Shown here one piece after another: positions 1 to 10,396 of a DNA stretch of 64,000 nt (position 1 is the stretch's first letter; the number at the start of each line of letters is the position of its first letter). Source of the DNA: Gemmatimonadota bacterium. GTDB lineage: Bacteria > Gemmatimonadota > Gemmatimonadetes > Gemmatimonadales > GWC2-71-9. The DNA is taken from the NCBI GenBank assembly GCA_029863245.1, contig JAOTVV010000001.1:124001-188000 (forward strand). Direction: 5' to 3'. Under the pieces are notes generated by a model, which searched no databases, was not told the DNA's origin, and saw only the letters and a list, made by a program, of their open reading frames with translations. A program made the translations under genes and the position numbers.

Positions 1-1
1 G

Positions 2-40
2 GAGGCGATCGCCGGAGCCATCGCCGCTCGGGGGGCCTAG
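2..40 (+). CDS. C-terminal tail of an upstream gene cut by the window edge (…EAIAGAIAARGA*)
   Basis: Open frame from window start to TAG at 38-40, 10 nt before the next ATG; too short to identify. Confidence 0.4.
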   Translation, partial: EAIAGAIAARGA

Positions 41-50
41 GGTCACGCCC

Positions 51-1292
51 ATGCGCCTCACCAATCTCGCCGAAGGCGCCATGATGGCGATGGACGCGAT
101 CCGCTCGCAAAAATTGCGGTCGGCCCTCACCATCCTTGGTATCATCATCGGCGTGGCGACCGTCATGTCGATGGCTTCGATCGTCCAAGGCATCCGAGGA
201 CAGATTTTCAACACGCTCGAGGTGGTTGGACCCACGACGTTCCGCATTCTGCGGTTCTTCTCGTCCACACCCCTCAACCCCGACGCCCTCCCACGCGAGG
301 TACGGATCCGACCGGTGCTCCGCGCCGAGGAAGCGGAGGCGATCGCACGCCTCCCGGAGATCCATTACTCCGCGATTTGGGTCGGCGTGTTCGAGCGGCT
401 CGAATACGAAGGATCGCGCACTCAGCCTACGGTGGTCTACGGCGCCGACGAGCGGTTCATGGAGATCCTCGGGGGCGGCATCACTGCCGGCCGGGTTTTC
501 ACATCCCCGGAGGCGCGCAGTGGTGCCCCGGTCGTGATCATCGAAGAAGAGGCCGTGGCGAATATCTTTGGCCAGATCAACCCGCTGGGGCGGACCATGC
601 GGATTGCCGGACGGCCCTTCCGAGTGGTAGGGGTGTACCGGAAGCCCGAGAACATCTTCCAGCCCCCGGGCCAGGAGATCTCGGCGATCGTCCCGTTCGA
701 GACCGCCAAGCGGGCGTTTCGGTACGACGAGACCAATAGCCTCATCATCCTGGTGAAGCCCCGAGAGGGCGTCACGGTGGCGCGGGCAATGGACGCCACT
801 ACCGTGCAGTTGCGGCGCATGCGCAGTCTGCGCCCCGGCGATCCCAACACGTTCGACATGATCACGTCCGATCAGATCCTCGACGTGTTCAATCGCTTGA
901 CCGGGGTGTTCTTCCTCGTCATGATCGTCCTGTCAAGCGTGGCGTTGATGGTGGGCGGCATCGGGGTGATGGCCATCATGCTGGTCTCGGTCACGAGCCG
1001 AACCCGGGAAATCGGCGTGCGGAAGGCCCTCGGGGCCACCCGCCGGGAGATCCTGTGGCAGTTCCTCATCGAGGCGGCCACGCTCACCCTCGTTGGCGGC
1101 GCCATCGGGATTGTGGTCGGTCTCACCGCCGGCGAAGTACTCAAGCGATTGCTCGGATTCGAGACCGGCGTTCCGGTGTGGAGCGCCGTGACCGCCACGG
1201 CGGTGTCGGTGGGAATCGGCCTGGCGTTCGGACTGCTGCCAGCCAGCCGCGCCGCCCGGCTCGATCCGATCGAGGCCCTACGATACGAGTGA
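51..1292 (+). CDS. MacB/FtsX-like ABC transporter permease
   Basis: N-terminal LRSALTILGIIIGVATV TM segment, MacB-type periplasmic core, C-terminal 'SRTREIGVRKALGATRREI…PASRAARLDPIEALRYE' signature. Confidence 0.93.
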   Translation: MRLTNLAEGAMMAMDAIRSQKLRSALTILGIIIGVATVMSMASIVQGIRGQIFNTLEVVGPTTFRILRFFSSTPLNPDALPREVRIRPVLRAEEAEAIARLPEIHYSAIWVGVFERLEYEGSRTQPTVVYGADERFMEILGGGITAGRVFTSPEARSGAPVVIIEEEAVANIFGQINPLGRTMRIAGRPFRVVGVYRKPENIFQPPGQEISAIVPFETAKRAFRYDETNSLIILVKPREGVTVARAMDATTVQLRRMRSLRPGDPNTFDMITSDQILDVFNRLTGVFFLVMIVLSSVALMVGGIGVMAIMLVSVTSRTREIGVRKALGATRREILWQFLIEAATLTLVGGAIGIVVGLTAGEVLKRLLGFETGVPVWSAVTATAVSVGIGLAFGLLPASRAARLDPIEALRYE

Positions 1293-1301
1293 CGAGGACA
1301 G

Positions 1302-2024
1302 ATGTCTGAACCCTGCCATCTTCTAGCCATCGGCGCACACCCAGATGACGTCGAGCTCACCTGCGGTGGGACGCTCGTCAAGGCAGCACGTCAGGGATAT
1401 CGAACGGCCATCGTCGACATGACCGGAGGGGAAACCGGCACGCACGGGTCCCAGAGCGTGCGGGCGTCGGAGGCGGACGCCGCCGCGAGCGTACTCGGAG
1501 CCACGATCCGGTTGAACGCCGGCCTCCCCGACGCGGGGCTGCACAACACCGACGAGACCCGCCGAGTGGTCGTCGAGTTGATCCGCCGCATCCGACCGCT
1601 GGTGGTGGTCCTTCCCTACCCGATCGGACGCCATCCCGACCATCGCATCGCATCGGAGCTGTGCCGGGACGCGTCCTACCTGGCCGGGCTCGCGAACTAC
1701 CCGGCAGCAGGCGAGGCCCACCGGCCGGAGAAGATCCTCTATACGCTCGCGTATCGCGAGGACGCCGTGAAGCCCGCGTTCGTCGTCGACATCAGCGACG
1801 AGTTCGAGACGAAACTCGAGGCGATTCGCTGCTACGGGTCGCAGTTCGACGGACGGATGGCGGCCGGAGAGATCTTTCCCGCGGGCGGGGACGTCTACGA
1901 GAACGTCCGCATGCACTGCGCGAGGTACGGGAGCCTCATTCGCGTGGCCTATGGTGAGCCATACCTGACGCACGAGACCGTCCGCATCGACGACGTGGTC
2001 GCCATGGGCGTCCGCTCGATGTGA
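1302..2024 (+). CDS. bshB1: PIG-L family deacetylase, BshB1-like (bacillithiol biosynthesis)
   Basis: AIGAHPDDVELTCGGTL, TGGETGTHGS, GRHPDHRIAS, FVVDISDEFETKLEAIRCYGSQF, YGEPYLTHE motifs. Confidence 0.85.
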   Translation: MSEPCHLLAIGAHPDDVELTCGGTLVKAARQGYRTAIVDMTGGETGTHGSQSVRASEADAAASVLGATIRLNAGLPDAGLHNTDETRRVVVELIRRIRPLVVVLPYPIGRHPDHRIASELCRDASYLAGLANYPAAGEAHRPEKILYTLAYREDAVKPAFVVDISDEFETKLEAIRCYGSQFDGRMAAGEIFPAGGDVYENVRMHCARYGSLIRVAYGEPYLTHETVRIDDVVAMGVRSM

Positions 2025-2088
2025 CACCGGCACGGCGCGCGTGCCCTACTACCCCCCGCCCCCGCCCTCCCCGTACGTTTCGAGCGCC

Positions 2089-3288
2089 ATGTCCACCCGA
2101 CCCGAGGCCTCGACCGCAGTCTATCTCGACCACGCCGCCACCACTCCGGTGCGGTCCGAGGTGCGCGAGGCCATGCTGCCGTTTCTGTCAGACGCCGCAT
2201 TCGGCAACCCGTCCTCCGCTCACCGGATCGGCCGGGCGGCCCGCGCAGCACTGACCGACGCTCGGCAGCGGATCGGCACGGCCCTCGGCGTCCGACCCGA
2301 CACCGTGGTGTTCACGTCCGGCGGCACCGAAGCCGACAATCTCGCGGTGTTGGGCAGCGCGCTCCGGGCCCGCGCCCGGGGTCGACCATTCCGCGTCCTG
2401 ATTGGCGCCACCGAACACAAGGCGGTCATCGACGCGGCCCACGCAGTCGAGAATCTTGGCGGGTCTGCCGTCGTGCTCCCGGTCGACGCCAGCGGCCGGA
2501 TCGACCTGAACGCCCTCGACGCGGCACTGGACGAGACCGTCGCCGTGCTCAGCGTCATGTGGGTGAACAACGAGACCGGCGTGTGCCAGGATCTCGACGC
2601 CATCGCGGCGCGAGCGCGGGGGGCAGGGGTGCCGTTCCATACCGACGCCGTGCAGGCACTCGGGAAGGTGCCTTGGGTGCTCCCAGACCCATTGCCGGGC
2701 CTGATGTCGATCTCGGGACACAAGATCGGAGCGCCAAAGGGCATCGGCGCCCTGATGGTGGCGGATTCCGACGCGGTCGAGCCCCTCATCCACGGTGGTG
2801 GCCAGCAGGGGGGTCTCCGCCCCGGGACTGAGAACGTGGCTGGCGCCGTGGGACTGGCCGTGGCCGTGGAGCTGGCCGTGGGTGAGCAGCCAGCGTTCGC
2901 CACCCGCACCTCGGCGCTGCGGGACCGCCTCGAGGAGGCGATCACCGCCATGGACGAGACGGTCCACATCCACGGGTCACCTGCCCCCCGCGCGCCGCAT
3001 GTGGCCAACGTCGCGTTTCCAGGAGCTGACGCCAACGCCATGCTCCTGCACCTGGACCAGGCCGGTGTCGCCTGCTCCGCGGGATCGGCATGCTCCAGCG
3101 GAGCCGTGACGCCATCACACGTTCTCTCGGCGATGGGGATTGCGCCCGAGCTGTCCGGGTCGTCGGTTCGCTTCTCGTTCGGGGCGACGAGCAGCGACGC
3201 GGATGTCGGCAGGGTTGTTGCCGTCCTGCCCGACGTGATGGATCGCGTGCGGGTCCTGACCCGAGCGCTCAGGGAGGACGGCGGGTGA
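2089..3288 (+). CDS. Cysteine desulfurase (NifS/IscS family)
   Basis: [71 protein letters not shown] at 2089 preferred over the GTG at 2041. Confidence 0.93.
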   Translation: MSTRPEASTAVYLDHAATTPVRSEVREAMLPFLSDAAFGNPSSAHRIGRAARAALTDARQRIGTALGVRPDTVVFTSGGTEADNLAVLGSALRARARGRPFRVLIGATEHKAVIDAAHAVENLGGSAVVLPVDASGRIDLNALDAALDETVAVLSVMWVNNETGVCQDLDAIAARARGAGVPFHTDAVQALGKVPWVLPDPLPGLMSISGHKIGAPKGIGALMVADSDAVEPLIHGGGQQGGLRPGTENVAGAVGLAVAVELAVGEQPAFATRTSALRDRLEEAITAMDETVHIHGSPAPRAPHVANVAFPGADANAMLLHLDQAGVACSAGSACSSGAVTPSHVLSAMGIAPELSGSSVRFSFGATSSDADVGRVVAVLPDVMDRVRVLTRALREDGG

Positions 3289-4352
3289 GCGCGGGCCGTG
3301 TGCTCGTCGCCATGTCGGGCGGCGTCGACTCGTCGGTGGCGGCCGCGCTGCTAGTAGAGCAGGGCTACGACGTGATCGGTGCTACCATGCGGCTCTTCTG
3401 CCACGGTGAGAGCGTGCCCGACCGCCCGTGTTGCTCGTTGGACTCCATTGCCGACGCGGCGGCGGTGGCCGACCGGCTCGGAGTGCCGCACTACGTGCTG
3501 GACCTCGAGGATCGATTTCGCCGGCACGTGATCGAGAACTTCGTCGCGGAGTACGCCCGAGGTCGCACACCCATCCCGTGCGTCCGCTGCAATACCTTCA
3601 CCAAGTTCCAGGACCTCCTGGCGCACGCCGACGCGCTCGCATGCGAGTACGTGGCCACGGGCCACTACGCCGTTGCGCGGGATGGGGCCCTCTACCGCGG
3701 GCGCGACGCCGACAAGGACCAGACCTATTTCCTGTGGGGGATTGACCGCTCCGTCGTGCCACGCATCCTGACCCCGGTCGGCGATCGCACGAAGACCGAG
3801 ACCCGGGCCATCGCGCGGCGACTCGGACTGGTCACGGCCGATAAGGAAGAGTCGGTCGAGATCTGCTTCGTCCCCGACGGGGATTACGTCGGCGTCCTGC
3901 GGCGCTATCTGCCGGCGGACCACCCCGCGCTGTCGCCGGGACCGATCCGTACGGCGGCTGGGGAGATCGTGGGAGAGCACGACGGGTACGCGCAGTACAC
4001 CCTCGGGCAGCGCAAACGGCTCCCCGGCGGGTTCCCCGAAGCCATGTTCGTCGTGGCCATCGAGCCGGACGAGCGGGCCGTGGTCGTCGGGACCGGTGAC
4101 GAGCTGCTGGGCCGCCGGGTCGTGCTCGGCGAGGTGAACTGGCTGACCGAGCCCTTGCAGCCCGGCGATTCCTGTGATATTCAAGTTCGGTACCGAGCGC
4201 GCGCGGCGCGCGCCAACGTGGTCGCGAGCTCGCGGCCCGATGGGGGACTCCTGGAGCTCGAGTTGAGTGAGCCGGTGCGGGCCATTACGCCCGGACAGTC
4301 GGGAGCCCTCTACGACGGGACCCGCCTCCTCGGCGGCGGCGTGATCGGCTAA
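3285..4352 (+). CDS. mnmA: tRNA 2-thiouridine(34) synthase MnmA
   Basis: [17 protein letters not shown]-loop, [32 protein letters not shown] start overlaps the upstream stop (GTGA). Confidence 0.95.
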   Translation: MSAGRVLVAMSGGVDSSVAAALLVEQGYDVIGATMRLFCHGESVPDRPCCSLDSIADAAAVADRLGVPHYVLDLEDRFRRHVIENFVAEYARGRTPIPCVRCNTFTKFQDLLAHADALACEYVATGHYAVARDGALYRGRDADKDQTYFLWGIDRSVVPRILTPVGDRTKTETRAIARRLGLVTADKEESVEICFVPDGDYVGVLRRYLPADHPALSPGPIRTAAGEIVGEHDGYAQYTLGQRKRLPGGFPEAMFVVAIEPDERAVVVGTGDELLGRRVVLGEVNWLTEPLQPGDSCDIQVRYRARAARANVVASSRPDGGLLELELSEPVRAITPGQSGALYDGTRLLGGGVIG

Positions 4353-4361
4353 GGAGCTTCC

Positions 4362-4721
4362 GTGAACCTGGTCGACGAAGTGACGGAGCGACTCTCCGTC
4401 GATGAGGCCCAGGCCCGTCGGGGCCTCGGCACGATGTTCGTTGCCATCCGCATGGCCCTCGACATGCGGACCTTCACGACAATCGCCACCGCCTTTCCCG
4501 ACATCGGTGATTGGATGGTGGAAGCCCCGTTCCAGGGCGACGGGACGGGCGAGATGCTGGTCATGGCCACCCCGTCAGCCGTCAGGCGCACCCTCGCCGT
4601 TGCCGACTTCGACGGCGGCCGGGCGACCGAGCTGTGCCGGATCGTCGGCGACGCCATCAGGACCCAGGTCTCTCCGACGGTGCTCGCGGCCCTGAACGCC
4701 AAGTTGCCGCTGTTCGATTGA
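4362..4721 (+). CDS. Small helical protein, DUF2780/DUF2267-like
   Basis: Intact 119-aa ORF in operon context, closely spaced after mnmA; weak family resemblance only. Confidence 0.6.
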   Translation: MNLVDEVTERLSVDEAQARRGLGTMFVAIRMALDMRTFTTIATAFPDIGDWMVEAPFQGDGTGEMLVMATPSAVRRTLAVADFDGGRATELCRIVGDAIRTQVSPTVLAALNAKLPLFD

Positions 4722-4729
4722 GTCCACGC

Positions 4730-4751
4730 GGGTCGGTCTTTTGACCGACCC
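4730..4751 (+). terminator. Hairpin GGGTCGGTC-TTTT-GACCGACCC
   Basis: Perfect 9-bp inverted repeat with 4-nt loop, 8 nt after the stop at 4721; no long T tract. Confidence 0.7.
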
Positions 4752-4771
4752 ACACCCCGCACGAGCAGGAC

Positions 4772-5212
4772 GTGCACTCCATGGCCCAGATCACTGCTGA
4801 GCTGACCTCGGGACTGCAGGTCACGATCTCCAACGGGCGCCACACCTGGCGCGCAGACGAACCCACCGAAGCCGGCGGAGACGACGCCGGCCCAACCCCG
4901 TACGAGATGCTAATTGGTGCGCTCGCGGGCTGCACGCTCGTCACGCTGGCGCTCTACTGCCGGCACAAGCAGATCCCCCTGAAGTCGGTCTCGGCCACCT
5001 ACGAGCATGGTCGCGTCCATGCCGACGACTGCGAGGACTGCGGGGACGACAAGCAGGGATATCTCGATCGCGTCACCAGCAGGGTGCGGATTGCAGGTTC
5101 GTTCGACGACGCCCAGCGCACGCGGCTCGAACAGATCGTGAGCCGCTGTCCGGTACACAAGACGCTGGAAAACGGCGTGGTAATGGTGGACCGCGTGACG
5201 TTTGCCGAGTGA
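4772..5212 (+). CDS. OsmC family protein
   Basis: GPTPYEMLIGALAGCTLVTLALYCR and RLEQIVSRCPVHKTLEN motifs with both redox cysteines. Confidence 0.9.
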   Translation: MHSMAQITAELTSGLQVTISNGRHTWRADEPTEAGGDDAGPTPYEMLIGALAGCTLVTLALYCRHKQIPLKSVSATYEHGRVHADDCEDCGDDKQGYLDRVTSRVRIAGSFDDAQRTRLEQIVSRCPVHKTLENGVVMVDRVTFAE

Positions 5213-5292
5213 GCAGCGTGGCTTGACGCGTCGCGGGTGGCATGACGAGGTTGCACCAGCGAGTTGCTTCGACCCCACACTAGGCAATCGGC

Positions 5293-5670
5293 ATGCGCGG
5301 GTTCATTGCGCGGGTATTCATCACGGCATTCGGCCTGTGGATGGCCGACAGCCTGCTCGCGGGCGTGCGGTTCGACGGGGTCTTCACTCTGTGGCTCGCG
5401 GCGGTCCTGCTCGGGGTCGTCAACGGCGTCGTGCGGCCAATTGTCATTCTCCTCACACTTCCCATCACGCTGCTCACCCTCGGCCTGTTCCTCTTTGTGG
5501 TGAACGGTGCCATGGTCATGCTCGTGGCGTGGATCATGCCGGCCTTCCACTTGGAGGGCCTGGGGAGCGCCATTCTCGCGTCGGTGATCGTCGGACTGAC
5601 CGGATGGGCGGCGAACGCGTTCGTCGGCCCTCGGGCAACCGTAGAAGTGTGGACCAGGGACCGTACCTAG
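5293..5670 (+). CDS. 4-TM 'phage holin family' membrane protein (PF04020-like)
   Basis: Four hydrophobic segments, ITAFGLWMADSLLAGVRFD…NGVVRPIVILLTLPITLLTLGLFLFVVNGAM. Confidence 0.85.
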   Translation: MRGFIARVFITAFGLWMADSLLAGVRFDGVFTLWLAAVLLGVVNGVVRPIVILLTLPITLLTLGLFLFVVNGAMVMLVAWIMPAFHLEGLGSAILASVIVGLTGWAANAFVGPRATVEVWTRDRT

Positions 5671-5676
5671 CCGCGC

Positions 5677-6141
5677 CTACTCGCCGACCACGACACCGAC
5701 GACCTCGCGCGTCCGCCGCCGATTGTCGAGGTTGAGAAGCAGCACCTCCTGCCAAGTCCCGATCTGGAGCTGTCCCTCTATCACAGGGATGGCCAGGCTG
5801 GTCTTCAGGACCGCCGATCGGACGTGCGAGAACCCGTTGCCGTCGTGGTAGGCCTCGTTGTGCTCGTACTCGTCCGTGGTCGGCGCGAGCAGATCCAATG
5901 CACGTCGCAGATCCGCCAAGGCCCCGGGTTCGTACTCGATCGTGGTGAGCGCCCCCGTCGATCCGGTGAGTTGCACGCTGACGATGCCGGTCGTGACGCC
6001 GGAGTCCGCGACGAGCGTCTTCACCTCTGGACTGATGTTCCGATGGCCGAACTCGGCATCGAGCGTGAAAGTCCAACGGCGCGCGAGTGTCATGGCATCC
6101 TCCCATCCGGGTCCCAACCAGTGCACGGTCCCTTCGACCAT
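5677..6141 (-). CDS. yjbQ: YjbQ family protein (UPF0047)
   Basis: GIVSVQLTGSTGALTTIEYEPG, EAYHDGNGFSHVRSAVLKTSLAIPVIEGQLQIGTWQEVLLLNLDNRRRTREVVGVVVG. Confidence 0.88.
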   Translation of the reverse strand: MVEGTVHWLGPGWEDAMTLARRWTFTLDAEFGHRNISPEVKTLVADSGVTTGIVSVQLTGSTGALTTIEYEPGALADLRRALDLLAPTTDEYEHNEAYHDGNGFSHVRSAVLKTSLAIPVIEGQLQIGTWQEVLLLNLDNRRRTREVVGVVVGE

Positions 6142-6204
6142 GAGGAATTAAGCCCTCCGAACCTTCGGCGGTAGTCCGGTACTGGTAGCCCAGCCGGCCC
6201 CGTC

Positions 6205-6210
6205 TATACT
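6205..6210 (+). promoter_or_regulatory. Putative -10 element TATACT directly before the antiporter gene
   Basis: TATACT ends 6 nt before the ATG at 6217; no convincing -35. Confidence 0.4.
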
Positions 6211-6216
6211 TCCCAC

Positions 6217-8256
6217 ATGCATCAACTCGACTTGCTCCGGGACCTGGTCATCCTGGTGGCGCTCGCGATTCCCGTGGTCGCAGTGGCGCAGCGGTTCCGA
6301 ATCCCCACGGTCGTCGGATTCCTCCTCACGGGACTCGCCATCGGCCCCCACGCGCTGGGGTTCATCCGAGATTCCGAAGAGGTTGCCGGCCTGGCGGAGC
6401 TCGGCGTCGTGCTCCTCCTCTTCACCATCGGATTGGAACTCTCCCTTTCGCGGATCATTCGGTTGGGGCGCTCCGTGGTGCAGGGCGGCGGCGTGCAGCT
6501 GGTCGGGACCGCCATTCTGGGCGGGTTGCTCGCCATGACCATCGGTCTCGCCATCGAGCGTGCCGTGTTCTTCGGCATGCTGATCGCGCTCAGCTCCACC
6601 GCCATCGTGCTCAAGCTCTACGCAGACCGGCGCGAGCTCGATCTGCCGCACGGGCGGGTGGTGGTCGCGATCTTGTTGTTTCAGGATCTCTGCGTCGTGC
6701 CGCTCATGCTGCTGACGCCGCTGCTCGGCGGGGCGGACGAGGGGATCACCGCTGTGCTCCGTGCGACGCTGGTCAGTCTCCTGGTCGTCGGCGTCCTCGT
6801 CGCTGGTGGGCGGCTCGTCGTCCCGTGGGTGCTGGAGAACGTCGTGGGAGTTCAGAACCGCGAGGTGTTCACGCTGGCCATTATGTTCTTCGGACTCGGT
6901 GCGGCCTACGTGACCGCGATGTTTGGCCTGTCGCTCGCGCTCGGAGCGTTCATCGCCGGGCTGGTCGTGAGCGAATCGGAATACGGCCTCCAAGCTCTCT
7001 CCGACGTCATGCCATTTCGTGACACCTTCACGGGAATCTTCTTCATCTCGGTCGGCATGTTGGTGGACCTGAAGTTCCTCGCCAACAACGCGGCGTTCGT
7101 GCTGCTGCTCACCATGGGTATCGTGGCGCTCAAGGCATTCATGGGTGCCACGGCGACGCGCACCCTGGGCCGATCTCTTCAGGTGAGTATCGTGAGCGGC
7201 ATCGGGCTGGCCCAGGTGGGGGAGTTCTCGTTCATCCTCGCGGTGGTCGGAAGCAGCGTGGGGTTGCTCGCCGATGACGTGTATCAGGTGTTCTTGGCCA
7301 TCTCGGTGCTCTCGATGCTGGCGACACCGTTCCTCATCGCCGGCGCCGCCCCGATCGCCGAACGCATCTGTCGGTGGACACGGCAGCCTGCCCTGCAACT
7401 CACGACGCACGAGTACCAGGCCGTGTCGGTCCTTCGCGATCACGTCATCATTGTCGGATATGGCCTCATCGGTCACAACCTCGCCCGCGTGCTCAAGGCC
7501 GCAGAGATCCCCTACGTGATCCTCGAGCAGAACGGACAGATCGTGAGGAGAGCCCGGCTCGACCGCCAGCCGATCTTCTTCGGGGACGGCACGCGGCGCG
7601 ATGTGCTCGAGCACGTTGGGATCGATCGCGCGCGCGCCCTCGTGTTTGCCATCAGTGCGTCGGCAGACACCCGCCGGGGTGTCGCGGTCGCGCGGCAACT
7701 CAATTCCGACGTCAGCATCATCGTCCGCACCCGCCTCATCACCGAGATCGAAGAGCTCCTGCGACTCGGAGCGAATCAAGTGATCCCCGAAGAGTTCGAG
7801 ACGGCCCTCGAGATCTTCAGTCGCGTCCTCAGGCTGCTGGGCATTCCCGCCAACGTCATCGAGCGCGAGGTCCACGCCGTCCGCGGCGAGCAATACGAGA
7901 TGCTGCGAGGGCTCTCTCTTCCCGACTTGCGCCTCGACGCGCTGCGGCACCTCGGCGTGCAGGTAAACGTCGAAACGGTGATGGTGGAGGATGAAGCTGA
8001 GGCGGTCAACGAAGATCCCGTGAGCCTGAGTCTCCGCCGCACGACCGGGGCCACCGTCATCGCCGTGATCCGCGATCGACAGACCCACCACATTCCGGAC
8101 CCCGACTTCCGGTTCCACGCCGGTGACACGGTCGTGCTCGTGGGTACTGTCGACGCACTCGGTCAGGCGGTGCGCAGGTTCCGGGGCAGACTGGGAGGCC
8201 CACCGGACGGGAGCGCACCGGCGGGCGCCGACATCCCCGCCCACCCCCCGGCCTAA
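6217..8256 (+). CDS. Monovalent cation:proton antiporter-2 (CPA2, KefB/YbaL-like) with RCK-N and RCK-C domains
   Basis: Na/H exchanger membrane domain; VIIVGYGLIGHNLARVLK Rossmann RCK; C-terminal TrkA-C (RDRQTHHIPDPDFRFHAGDTVVLVGT). Confidence 0.93.
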   Translation: MHQLDLLRDLVILVALAIPVVAVAQRFRIPTVVGFLLTGLAIGPHALGFIRDSEEVAGLAELGVVLLLFTIGLELSLSRIIRLGRSVVQGGGVQLVGTAILGGLLAMTIGLAIERAVFFGMLIALSSTAIVLKLYADRRELDLPHGRVVVAILLFQDLCVVPLMLLTPLLGGADEGITAVLRATLVSLLVVGVLVAGGRLVVPWVLENVVGVQNREVFTLAIMFFGLGAAYVTAMFGLSLALGAFIAGLVVSESEYGLQALSDVMPFRDTFTGIFFISVGMLVDLKFLANNAAFVLLLTMGIVALKAFMGATATRTLGRSLQVSIVSGIGLAQVGEFSFILAVVGSSVGLLADDVYQVFLAISVLSMLATPFLIAGAAPIAERICRWTRQPALQLTTHEYQAVSVLRDHVIIVGYGLIGHNLARVLKAAEIPYVILEQNGQIVRRARLDRQPIFFGDGTRRDVLEHVGIDRARALVFAISASADTRRGVAVARQLNSDVSIIVRTRLITEIEELLRLGANQVIPEEFETALEIFSRVLRLLGIPANVIEREVHAVRGEQYEMLRGLSLPDLRLDALRHLGVQVNVETVMVEDEAEAVNEDPVSLSLRRTTGATVIAVIRDRQTHHIPDPDFRFHAGDTVVLVGTVDALGQAVRRFRGRLGGPPDGSAPAGADIPAHPPA

Positions 8257-9155
8257 CGGGCCGCGATCTGCCCCGCCAAGCGTACGGTGGTTGCGTGGAT
8301 GTCCACCGTGTCGGTAACCCGTCGCGCATATCCGCCGCCCATGGTCACGGCCACCGGCAGCCGCGCGGCCCGACACGCTCCGAATACCAGCCGATCACGA
8401 TTCGCGAGGCCCTCTTTGCTGAGCGCCAGCCGACCCAGTTGATCGTCCACGTACGGATCAGCACCCGCCACATACACCACGAGGTCCACCGGAGCCGACC
8501 GCAGCACGTCGTGGAGCGCCGTCTCGAGCACCGGGAGATACTCGTGATCGGCCATGCCATCCGGTAGCGGCATCGCGTAGCGCGCCTCCTCCTTCGCGAA
8601 GGGGTAATTGCCGGAGGCGAACAGGTCCAGCACGACCACAGTCGGATCGTCGCGGAAGATCGCCGCCGTACCGTTGCCCTGGTGGACGTCCAGGTCGACC
8701 ACGAGCACCGGGCCAATACGTCCCTCGGCGCGAAGCGTGCGAATCGCCACGGCGACGTCGTTGAAGACGCAATACCCCTCGCCCCGATCGGGAAAGGCGT
8801 GGTGCGTCCCCCCGGCGAGGGTCACCGCCACCCCATCGGTGAGGGCCCTCCGACACGCGCCCAGGGTTCCCCCGACCGAGCGGCATGAGCGCTCGACGAG
8901 GCCCGGCGACCAGGGAAAGCCGAGTCGCCGCACTTCCCCGTGGCTCAGTGTTCCCTTCCTGACTCGCGTCACGTAGGTCGAACTGTGCACACGAGTCAGG
9001 TCCTCGTCGGTGGCGGCATCGGGGACCACGAGGCTCTCGAGCTCCACCACGAGATCGGCAACGAGCCGCTCCCGCAAGAGCCGGTATTTCAGCATGGGGA
9101 ATCGGTGACCCTGTGGGAGCGAGACCTCGAACTGATCGGTGTAGTGAACCCGCAT
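8253..9155 (-). CDS. Histone deacetylase-like amidohydrolase (#1)
   Basis: LAGGTHHAFPDRGEGYCVFND, VVDLDVHQGNGTA, YVAGADPYVDD, MGGGYAR; start at MRVHYTDQF. Confidence 0.9.
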   Translation of the reverse strand: MRVHYTDQFEVSLPQGHRFPMLKYRLLRERLVADLVVELESLVVPDAATDEDLTRVHSSTYVTRVRKGTLSHGEVRRLGFPWSPGLVERSCRSVGGTLGACRRALTDGVAVTLAGGTHHAFPDRGEGYCVFNDVAVAIRTLRAEGRIGPVLVVDLDVHQGNGTAAIFRDDPTVVVLDLFASGNYPFAKEEARYAMPLPDGMADHEYLPVLETALHDVLRSAPVDLVVYVAGADPYVDDQLGRLALSKEGLANRDRLVFGACRAARLPVAVTMGGGYARRVTDTVDIHATTVRLAGQIAAR

Positions 9156-9313
9156 GCGCCCCTCTCGTGGCCAAGGATACCCCACGTCTGCAGTCCCGCA
9201 CCCAATGTGATGTGTGTCCACCGCTCGACGTGAAGCCCGTCACAGCGAAAATGACCGATGAAAGCTTACACTGTGGGCGACATCCGCCCTAGTGACTACG
9301 ACTGGAGTCTGTC

Positions 9314-10390
9314 ATGATGAGTTCACGTCCAAACGACGGTTCCCGACTCGCCCGCGCCTCCGCAATGCTCGTGGCGACTGCACTGGCCGTTGGCGCGTGC
9401 GGCGATGCCGCTGCGCCCGGAGACTTCGACGCCGTTCAGACCAATCAGGCCGCGCTCGAAGCGCTGGGACCATTCGCTGGTAACCCGGCCATCGAAGCGA
9501 TGGGCCTGCTGACCACCGCCATGCCGGACTTCGGGGCCGCTCCGGTCGCCCCGGCCATGCCGGCCGCTGACGGAATGCCCATCCCAGAGAACCTCCGGCT
9601 CCTCACGCAGGTCGCGCCGTTCCTGAGCCCGACGCAGCCGGCCGTGATCTTCCCGGCTGACCTCCTAGGCAAGACGCTGGTCTACAACGGCTCGACCGGC
9701 AAATACGAGGTCGCCCCGGACAGCACCACCGCGCCGGCCATCGGCATTCGCCTCATCCTGTATGCAGTCGATCCGATCTTCCATCAGCCCATCGATCCGC
9801 TCACACAGGTCGGGTATCTCGAATTGACCGACGAAGGGACCCCCGCGGCCGATCGCCTGGGGGCGATCGCCGTCGTGAACGGGATCACGTATCTGGAGTA
9901 TCTGGCCAGCGCGGTGGTCACTACCTCCAGCCTCACCTTCACGGCCGAAGGCTACCTGTCGGATGGGACGACCCAGGTCGATTTCTCCCTGTCGCACACC
10001 TGGTCGCAGGTCGACGGATTCCACCTGTCGTACGCGATCGACGTTCCGTCGAAGGGCGTGGGCCTCACGGTCACGGCGAACCTCGATCCGCAATCCGAGA
10101 TGGGGACGTACGAGCTGACCGTTTACGATGGCGGTAGCTCGGTCGTTCTGTCTGTCCAGGCCACCCCGACGAGCCTGACCGGCTCGGTCACCCATGGCGG
10201 GAACGTCGTGGTGAAGATCTCCGGCACGCCTGAGAACCCGGTGTTCACCGATGGCGCCGACAACCCGCTCACGGCCGAGCAGGTCCAGGCCCTGGGCGAG
10301 CTGTTCAACAGTGTCGGAGCGGTGATCGACGGATTCGACGACCTGCTGATTCCTGCGTATCTTGTGCTCCAGGTGAGTATCGGAGCCTAA
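9314..10390 (+). CDS. Predicted lipoprotein, unknown function
   Basis: Signal peptide with lipobox-like LAVGAC; 358-aa intact ORF; no recognised domain. Confidence 0.75.
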   Translation: MMSSRPNDGSRLARASAMLVATALAVGACGDAAAPGDFDAVQTNQAALEALGPFAGNPAIEAMGLLTTAMPDFGAAPVAPAMPAADGMPIPENLRLLTQVAPFLSPTQPAVIFPADLLGKTLVYNGSTGKYEVAPDSTTAPAIGIRLILYAVDPIFHQPIDPLTQVGYLELTDEGTPAADRLGAIAVVNGITYLEYLASAVVTTSSLTFTAEGYLSDGTTQVDFSLSHTWSQVDGFHLSYAIDVPSKGVGLTVTANLDPQSEMGTYELTVYDGGSSVVLSVQATPTSLTGSVTHGGNVVVKISGTPENPVFTDGADNPLTAEQVQALGELFNSVGAVIDGFDDLLIPAYLVLQVSIGA

Positions 10391-10396
10391 GTATCG

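Noticed and set aside
2029-2045. Hairpin GGCACG-GCGCG-CGTGCC after bshB1 as a terminator
   Set aside because: Short arms, no T tract, and the next gene starts 44 nt later on the same strand; GC-rich background makes it weak
5293-5670. 'Phage holin family' protein as evidence of a prophage
   Set aside because: This 4-TM family is widespread on bacterial chromosomes and no other phage genes are nearby
6148-8376. 742-aa ORF antisense to the CPA2 antiporter
   Set aside because: Composition (DEHRGQ-rich) is typical of a high-GC antisense frame; the + strand frame has clear antiporter and RCK motifs
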